Of a stretch of 20,656 bases of DNA, positions 15,530 to 20,656 are shown piece after piece. Numbering within the stretch: position 1 is the stretch's first letter; each line of letters starts with the position of its first letter. A program made the position numbers and the translations under genes. The notes under the pieces were generated by a model. It worked only from the letters and a program-made list of their open reading frames with translations, made no database searches and had not been told where the DNA came from. The DNA is from Acidobacteriota bacterium (GTDB lineage Bacteria > Acidobacteriota > Terriglobia > Acidiferrales > 2-02-FULL-67-57): NCBI GenBank assembly GCA_016189965.1, contig JACPRL010000115.1:1-20656 (forward strand). Reading direction: 5' to 3'.

Positions 15530-16966
15530 CTACTCCTTGCGCTTGTTGGCGAAGGCGGGCCGGGCGTTGGGCGCAAAGCGCTCGCGCAAAGTGTCGAGCA
15601 CGGTTTCGAGCGCGACGGCGCGCGAGGCTTTGAGCACCACCCAGTCGCCTTCCTGCACGGTGTCGGCCAGCCAGTCGGCCGCTGTGTCCTTGGTGTCGAA
15701 GAAGAGCGCGCGGCGGCTCGCGAAGCCGGCGGCGACGGCGCCTTCTATGAGGGAGCGAGCGTCGCCGGTGACGCCGGCGAGGAAATCAATGTTACCCAGC
15801 GCGGCGACGGCCTGGCCGGCCTGGCGGTGGAGCTCGGGCGAGGCCGGGCCGAGCTCCTTCATTTCACCCGCCACAAGGAGGCGACGGCGAGCACTGGGAG
15901 TTCGGCTGAGCGCTTCGGCCATGGCGGCCAGGGCGCGGGGGTTGGAGTTGTAGGCATCGTTGACGACAGTGAAGCCGGCGGGAAAGCGGATGCGCTCGCC
16001 GCGCAAGGAAGCGGGCTCGAAGCGGCCGAGCACCTGAGCGGCCTGGGCGGGCTCAATCTGGAGGAGGCTGGCCACGGCAAAGGCAGCGAGCGCGTTGGCG
16101 GCGTGCTGGCGGCCGGGGAGTTGGAGGGTGAGGCGAGCGCGCTTCGCGCCCAGCACGAGGTCGAAGGCCGAGCCTTCGCAGCCACGGTCGTCGAGGTTCT
16201 CGGCGCGGACTTCAGCGGGATTGTTCATCCCGAAGCGGAGAATCTTGCCGGAGAAACCTTCGGCGAAGCGGGTAACGTAAGGGTCGTCGGCATTGAGCAC
16301 TGCAATGGCGGGCGGAGCCAGGCCGCGGATCAGTTCCTGCTTCGCCTCGGCAATCTGCTCGACCGAGCCGAAGAACTCCAGGTGGACGGGGGCGACGTTG
16401 GTGACGAGCCCGATGTTGGGCTCGGCGACGGCGCAGAGCTTGGCCAGCTCGCCCCTGTGGGCCATGGCCATCTCCAAGACGGCCAGTTCGTGCTCGGCGC
16501 GGAGGCGCAAGAGGGTGAGCGGGACGCCGTACTCATTGTTGAGGTTGCCTTCCGACTTGAGAAGTTTGTAGCGGGTGGCGAGGAGGGCGGCGAGCATTTC
16601 TTTGGTGGTGGTCTTGCCGGTGCTGCCGGTGACGCCGATGAGGGCGCGGCCCCAGGCGCGGCGGGCCGAGAGGGCGAGCGCTTGCAAGGCCTGGAAGGTG
16701 TCGAGGACACCGATGAGGTGTTTATGCATTTCGGCGGGGTAGGTCATGCGGCGTTCTTCGCTGACGACGGCGACAATGGCGCCGCGGTCGAGGGCCTGGC
16801 GGACGAACTCATGGCCGTCGTGGCGGGGGCCTTTGATGGCGATGAAGGCCTCGCCGGGGCGGAGCGTGCGGGAATCGATGGAGAAGCCGGCGACGGGGCG
16901 GTGAGCGAGCGAGAAGGGGGCGCCCACGCGGAGCGCATCGCCGATTTTGCCCACCGTCCACTGCAT
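15530..16966 (-). CDS. murF: UDP-MurNAc-tripeptide--D-alanyl-D-alanine ligase
   Basis: A 478-residue Mur ligase adding D-Ala-D-Ala to the UDP-MurNAc-tripeptide. Motifs are SIDSR (29-33) near the N terminus, the P loop GSTGKTTTK (114-122), NNEYGVPLT (143-151), EMAMAHRGE (165-173), TNVAPVHLEFFGS (189-201), and the MurF-diagnostic NDAYNSNP (336-343). Length is normal. The ATG at 16966 follows the murE stop by 20 nt, with GGAGGT in the gap. The D-Ala-D-Ala ligase that supplies its substrate is not in this window. The basic C terminus (NKRKE) overlaps the mraY ribosome binding site. Confidence 0.96.
   Translation of the reverse strand: MQWTVGKIGDALRVGAPFSLAHRPVAGFSIDSRTLRPGEAFIAIKGPRHDGHEFVRQALDRGAIVAVVSEERRMTYPAEMHKHLIGVLDTFQALQALALSARRAWGRALIGVTGSTGKTTTKEMLAALLATRYKLLKSEGNLNNEYGVPLTLLRLRAEHELAVLEMAMAHRGELAKLCAVAEPNIGLVTNVAPVHLEFFGSVEQIAEAKQELIRGLAPPAIAVLNADDPYVTRFAEGFSGKILRFGMNNPAEVRAENLDDRGCEGSAFDLVLGAKRARLTLQLPGRQHAANALAAFAVASLLQIEPAQAAQVLGRFEPASLRGERIRFPAGFTVVNDAYNSNPRALAAMAEALSRTPSARRRLLVAGEMKELGPASPELHRQAGQAVAALGNIDFLAGVTGDARSLIEGAVAAGFASRRALFFDTKDTAADWLADTVQEGDWVVLKASRAVALETVLDTLRERFAPNARPAFANKRKE
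15533..15538 (-). promoter_or_regulatory. ribosome binding site of mraY
   Basis: AAGGAG on the minus strand lies 7 nt upstream of the GTG at 15525 and overlaps the last codons of murF. It decides the mraY start in favour of this GTG over the upstream TTG. Confidence 0.7.
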
Positions 16967-16986
16967 TCAGTTCTCTTGCACCTCCG

Positions 16987-18489
16987 CTAGCGGGTCGTTG
17001 AGCCGGCTGTCTCGGCTTGCAGGAAGCCGCGGCGGGCGAGCAGGCGGCGCGCCACCTCGGCGTCGCTCCAGGGTTCGACGCGGTCGCGAAAGACCTGGGT
17101 GTCCTGGTGGCCCTTGCCGGCGAGCAGGACGATGTCGGTGTCGCGGGCGAGCTCGAAGGCGCGCTCGAAGGCGCGCTCGCGGTCGAGCTCGATGAGGTAG
17201 TTGCCCTCGGCCTTCTGCACACCGACCACGATGTCGTTGATGATGCGGACGGGGTCTTCCGAGCGGGGGTTGTCGGTGGTGAGAATGACGAGGTCGGCGA
17301 GGCGGCCGGCGATTTCGCCCATGATGGGGCGCTTGGTGCGGTCGCGGTCGCCGCCGGAGCCGAAGACGATGATGACGCGGCCGCGGGCGAGGGCGCGGGC
17401 GGTTTCGAGGAGGTTGGTGAAGGCCAGGTCGGTGTGGGCGAAATCCACGACGACGGTGAAGGGCTGACCGGCGTCGATGCGCTCGAAGCGTCCGGGGACG
17501 CGTTCCAGGGCGCGGAGGCCGGCGGCGATGGTGTCGAGCGGGAGGCCGAGGCCGTAGGCCGTGGCGGCGGCGGCGAGTAGGTTGGAAAGGTTCGAGCGGC
17601 CGACGAGAGCAGATTCAATCTCGACGGTGCCGGCAGGGGTTTGGAGGACGAAGGCGATGCCGGAAGAAGTCAAGCGGGGCCGGCGGGCGGTGACAGCGTC
17701 GGCGTTGCGCTCGAGGCTGTAGAGAACGACGCGGCCGCGGGAGATTCGCTTCAACTCCTCGCTGCGGGGGTCGTCGGCGTTCAGGACGGCCAGCGGGGGC
17801 GGCGGGGCGCCGAGGCCGAGGAAGAGCTGCTTTTTGGCGTTGAAGTAGTCGTCCATGGTGTGGTGGAAGTCGAGGTGGTCGCGGGCCAGGTTGGTGAAGA
17901 CAGCAGCGGCGAAGGGACAGGCGTAGACGCGCTCGAGGGCGAGGCCGTGGGAGGAGACTTCCATGACCACCCAGCCGGCGCCGGCATCGCGCAGTTCGGC
18001 GAGGAGGCGCTGGAGGTCGAGCGATTCGGGAGTGGTGTTGGGGGCGGGCTGGCGGCCGCGGGCGGTGTGGTACTCGATGGTGCCCAGGAGGCCGACCTGG
18101 TGGCCGGCGGCGCGGAGGATGGACTCGAGCAGGAAGGTGGTGGTGGTCTTGCCGTTGGTGCCGGTGACGCCGATGAGCTTCAAGGCGCGGGCGGGATGGG
18201 CGTAGAAGTTGGCGGCGGCCGGGGCGAGGGCGCGGCGCGCCGAGGCGACCTGAACCCAAGGAACCGAGAGGCCGGCGGGACGCGAGCGTTCGCTGAGGAT
18301 GACGGACGCGCCGGCACGGACGGCCTGGGGAACGAACTGGTTGCCGTCCGCCTTCTCGCCCACGATGGCGACGAAGGCGTCGTCGGGGCGGACCTGCCGG
18401 GAGTCGTAGCTGAGGCCGGTCACCCGGAGCCGGGGCGAGGCGATGAGGCCGCGGACATCGAGGCCGGCCAGCAGTCTTGCTAGTTCCAT
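16987..18489 (-). CDS. murE: UDP-MurNAc-tripeptide synthetase MurE (probably meso-DAP adding)
   Basis: A 500-residue Mur ligase that adds the third stem-peptide residue. Motifs are SYDSR (27-31), the P loop GTNGKTTTT (110-118), EVSSHGLAL (177-185), TNLARDHLDFH (199-209), the carbamylated Lys219 region, and FGSGGDRDRTKRP. The third-residue selector is DNPR (406-409), which in characterised enzymes marks meso-diaminopimelate rather than L-Lys. Two nearby positions differ from E. coli: the HTPD-type segment is HTDL (352-355), and the Glu of GKGHE is Gln462 (GKGHQ). The ATG at 18489 lies 29 nt after the PBP stop, with AAAGGT in the gap. Family and function are secure; substrate assignment is slightly less so. 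Confidence 0.95.
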   Translation of the reverse strand: MELARLLAGLDVRGLIASPRLRVTGLSYDSRQVRPDDAFVAIVGEKADGNQFVPQAVRAGASVILSERSRPAGLSVPWVQVASARRALAPAAANFYAHPARALKLIGVTGTNGKTTTTFLLESILRAAGHQVGLLGTIEYHTARGRQPAPNTTPESLDLQRLLAELRDAGAGWVVMEVSSHGLALERVYACPFAAAVFTNLARDHLDFHHTMDDYFNAKKQLFLGLGAPPPPLAVLNADDPRSEELKRISRGRVVLYSLERNADAVTARRPRLTSSGIAFVLQTPAGTVEIESALVGRSNLSNLLAAAATAYGLGLPLDTIAAGLRALERVPGRFERIDAGQPFTVVVDFAHTDLAFTNLLETARALARGRVIIVFGSGGDRDRTKRPIMGEIAGRLADLVILTTDNPRSEDPVRIINDIVVGVQKAEGNYLIELDRERAFERAFELARDTDIVLLAGKGHQDTQVFRDRVEPWSDAEVARRLLARRGFLQAETAGSTTR

Positions 18490-18518
18490 GGATTCAAACC
18501 TTTCATTCTACTCCGGTT

Positions 18519-20654
18519 TCACATCGGTTGCTCGGGCGCTCGGGGGAGCGCGGACTGGAAATGAAGCCACAGGCGGCTGCCGCGGGGGACGCGGGTGCCG
18601 GGGACAGGCCGCTGCGAGACGACCACGCCGCTGCCACTCATGACAGCTTCGAGTCCGAGGCGGGTGCACTGCTCGCCGACGGCGCGCAAGGATTGGCCGA
18701 CGAAGTCCGGAACCAAGATGGTGTCAGTGTCGTTGACCACGACGACGGTGGCGCCGGGCGCCGCGGCGTCAGGCTTCGACCACGCGGAGGCCGGGGGTGG
18801 CGGGGAAACTTCTCCGCCGGCGGCACGGACGAAACCGGCCGGCCGGGGTTGCGTCAAGAGGCCAGGTTCGACGGCTTCGGGAGGCGCGTCGGGCCAGGAG
18901 CCGGGCTCGATGGGGTTGGGCTGAAAGTCACGGACGGCGGCACGTTCGAGCGCGGGTCGAGCGGGAGCGGGCGGGACAGGCAGGTCGGGCGGGACGTTGA
19001 GGTAGGCGAGAACGCGCTCGACAACAGCGCGGAAGACGGGGGCGGCGACTTCGCCGCCGTGGTAGAGGGGGCCGCGGGGGGAGTCGAGGACGACGACGAC
19101 GGTGACGGCGGGGTTCTCGACGGGGGCGAAGCCGGTGAAGGAGGCGATGAAGTCGGTGCGGGAGTAGGTGCCGGAGGCGTCAATCTTCTGCGCCGTGCCG
19201 GTTTTGCCCGCGGCGGAGTAGCCGAGGGGCTGGGCAGCACGGCCCGTGCCCTGCGTCACCACCCCTGCCAGCATCCGGCGCAGCTCCTCAGCGACTCTCA
19301 CACTTATGATGCGCTGACGAAGCGGTTCGTGCAGCGGTTCGAGCTGCGCGCCGCGAAAAATTTCAGCGACGATGCGGGGTTGAATCCAGGTGCCGCCGTT
19401 GGCGATGGCGGAGGTAGCGGCGGCAAGCTGCAGGGTGGTGATGCCGACTTCCTGGCCCATGGAAATGGCGCCGATGGAGATGCGGGACCAGTTCGAGGCG
19501 GGGCGGAGGAGGCCGGCGCTTTCTGCGGGCAGCTCGATGCCGGTCGCCTGGCCGAAGCGCCACTGGCGGATGTGGTCGTACATTTTCTGGTTGCCCAGGC
19601 GGAGGCCGACCTTGATGGCGCCGACGTCGCTCGACTGGTACATCACCTCGCGGAGGTTGAGGAGGCCGAAGGGTTTGTGGTCGCGGATGCGGTGGCCGGC
19701 GATGTAGATGGCGCCCTGCTGGCAGTCAACGACCTCGAGCGGGTCGGTGACGCCCTCTTCCAGGGCGGCGGCGAGGGTGACGACCTTGAAGGTGGAGCCG
19801 GGCTCGTAGGCCAGGCTGAGGGCGCGGTTCAGGTGGTGGGGCGAGGGGACAGCAGTGGGGTCGTTGGGGTTGAAAGTGGGGTAGTTGGCCAGAGCGAGGA
19901 GTTCGCCGGTGTGGGGGTTCTGAACGAGGATGGTGCCGCTCGAAGCCTGGGTGCGTTCGATGGCAGCGGCGAGTTCGGTCTCGGCGATGAACTGGATGTT
20001 CTGGTCGAGGGTGAGGGCGACGCTGGCGCCCTCGGAGGGGACATCGTTGCGGCGCTCGAACCAGCGGCGGCGGCCATCGGCGCTGACCAGGAGACGCTGG
20101 GGGCGGCCGCGGATGAGCTTGTCGAGGGAGTACTCGATGCCCGCCAGGCCGTCTTCGTCGAGGCCGACAAAACCCAGGACGTGGGCGGCGAGGTGGCGCT
20201 TGGGGTAGAAGCGCTTGTGCTCGCGCTGGAGGTAGATGCCGGGGAGGTTCAGGGCGCGGACGCGCTCGGCCTGCGCGGCGTCGAGCTTGCGCTTGACCCA
20301 GAGGAAGGAGCGGCGGGAGCGGAGGCGGTCTTCCAGCTCCGTGGGGTCGAGCGCAAGGGCGGAGGCCAGGGTGCGGGCGGCAGCGGCGGGGTCGGAAACC
20401 TCGGTGGGGACGGCAAAGACCGATTCGACGCTGATGCTGACGGCCAGTTCGTTGCGGTGGCGGTCGTAGAGGACGCCGCGCTTGGGGGTGATTTCCAGCG
20501 TGCGCTGCTGCTGGCGGCGAGCCTGTCCGGCCAGTTCGGGGTGGCGGACGACCTGGAGCTCAATCAGCCGAGCGAAGATGAGGCCAAGCCAGAGGGAGGC
20601 AAGCGCGCCGAGAACGACTATCCGTGTTCGCGAAGGCGCCGCTGCCGACCGCAT
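18519..20654 (-). CDS. ftsI: FtsI-like class B penicillin-binding protein with C-terminal PASTA domain
   Basis: A 711-residue transpeptidase that cross-links septal peptidoglycan with FtsW. One transmembrane anchor lies at about residues 11-33, followed by the PBP dimerisation domain (RGVLYDRHRNELAVS at 59-73, then GIEYSLDKLI) and the transpeptidase domain with S287-TFK, S341-SD and K484-TG. A Pro/Ala-rich linker (about 553-635) leads to a single PASTA domain (about 644-699, VPDFVGQSL to GSRLWLHF). The second motif is SxD rather than the usual SxN. PASTA and position before murE favour FtsI/SpoVD-type over MrdA. The ATG at 20654 gives a typical short cytoplasmic tail, but the window ends 2 nt upstream, so a longer N terminus cannot be excluded. 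Confidence 0.94.
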   Translation of the reverse strand: MRSAAAPSRTRIVVLGALASLWLGLIFARLIELQVVRHPELAGQARRQQQRTLEITPKRGVLYDRHRNELAVSISVESVFAVPTEVSDPAAAARTLASALALDPTELEDRLRSRRSFLWVKRKLDAAQAERVRALNLPGIYLQREHKRFYPKRHLAAHVLGFVGLDEDGLAGIEYSLDKLIRGRPQRLLVSADGRRRWFERRNDVPSEGASVALTLDQNIQFIAETELAAAIERTQASSGTILVQNPHTGELLALANYPTFNPNDPTAVPSPHHLNRALSLAYEPGSTFKVVTLAAALEEGVTDPLEVVDCQQGAIYIAGHRIRDHKPFGLLNLREVMYQSSDVGAIKVGLRLGNQKMYDHIRQWRFGQATGIELPAESAGLLRPASNWSRISIGAISMGQEVGITTLQLAAATSAIANGGTWIQPRIVAEIFRGAQLEPLHEPLRQRIISVRVAEELRRMLAGVVTQGTGRAAQPLGYSAAGKTGTAQKIDASGTYSRTDFIASFTGFAPVENPAVTVVVVLDSPRGPLYHGGEVAAPVFRAVVERVLAYLNVPPDLPVPPAPARPALERAAVRDFQPNPIEPGSWPDAPPEAVEPGLLTQPRPAGFVRAAGGEVSPPPPASAWSKPDAAAPGATVVVVNDTDTILVPDFVGQSLRAVGEQCTRLGLEAVMSGSGVVVSQRPVPGTRVPRGSRLWLHFQSALPRAPEQPM

Positions 20655-20656
20655 CC

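Noticed and set aside
15526..15576. TTG at 15576 as the mraY start
   Set aside because: It lies inside murF and adds 17 residues not typical of MraY. GTG at 15525 has AAGGAG at ideal distance and gives the expected N terminus.

Overview
The window is a high-GC bacterial chromosome segment, partial at the left edge and cut just upstream of a gene start at the right edge. Two blocks of genes converge at about 4.7-4.8 kb. The long, gap-free division and cell wall (dcw) cluster, and hairpin repeats built around ATTCCGAGC and GAGGAATCTGC, resemble what I know from Acidobacteriota. That assignment is an inference: there is no rRNA or other phylogenetic marker here to test it.

Left block, plus strand (1-4683): the 3' part of a phosphoglucomutase-type phosphohexomutase; an FtsB/DivIC-like septum protein overlapping it by ATGA; a hairpin repeat; a plausible sigma70-type promoter; then rpiB, glyA (ATGA overlap) and a GT4 glycosyltransferase. 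A second, oppositely oriented copy of the repeat fills the space between the convergent blocks.

Right block, minus strand (4832-20654), in transcription order: a PASTA-containing class B penicillin-binding protein (FtsI-like), murE, murF, mraY, murD, ftsW, murG, murC, murB, ftsQ, ftsA, ftsZ and a small JAMM/M67 metallopeptidase. Most junctions overlap or are under 30 nt (ATGA or GTGA overlaps at mraY/murD, murG/murC and ftsQ/ftsA), so this is very probably one polycistronic unit read from a promoter beyond the right edge. The Mur enzymes make the UDP-MurNAc-peptide, MraY and MurG make lipid I and lipid II, FtsW and the PBP polymerise and cross-link septal glycan, and FtsQ/FtsA/FtsZ organise the divisome. 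No ddl lies between murB and ftsQ.

The most striking anomaly is ftsZ. It is full length, but an in-frame TAG and four neighbouring missense codons destroy the T3 (GLGAG) loop within about 20 nt, with no frame change. All five inferred changes are to T on the coding strand, in what would be a G-rich tract. I think a sequence or assembly error is more likely than a real pseudogene, but raw reads must decide. Other points of interest: repeat ends that supply the stop codons of three genes; a complete JAMM protease directly behind ftsZ; MurB with Cys at the usual Ser acid position; MurE with Gln where E. coli has Glu468; and SxD instead of SxN in the PBP. I did not find a clearly new multi-gene system. 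Apart from these points it is a conventional dcw region.
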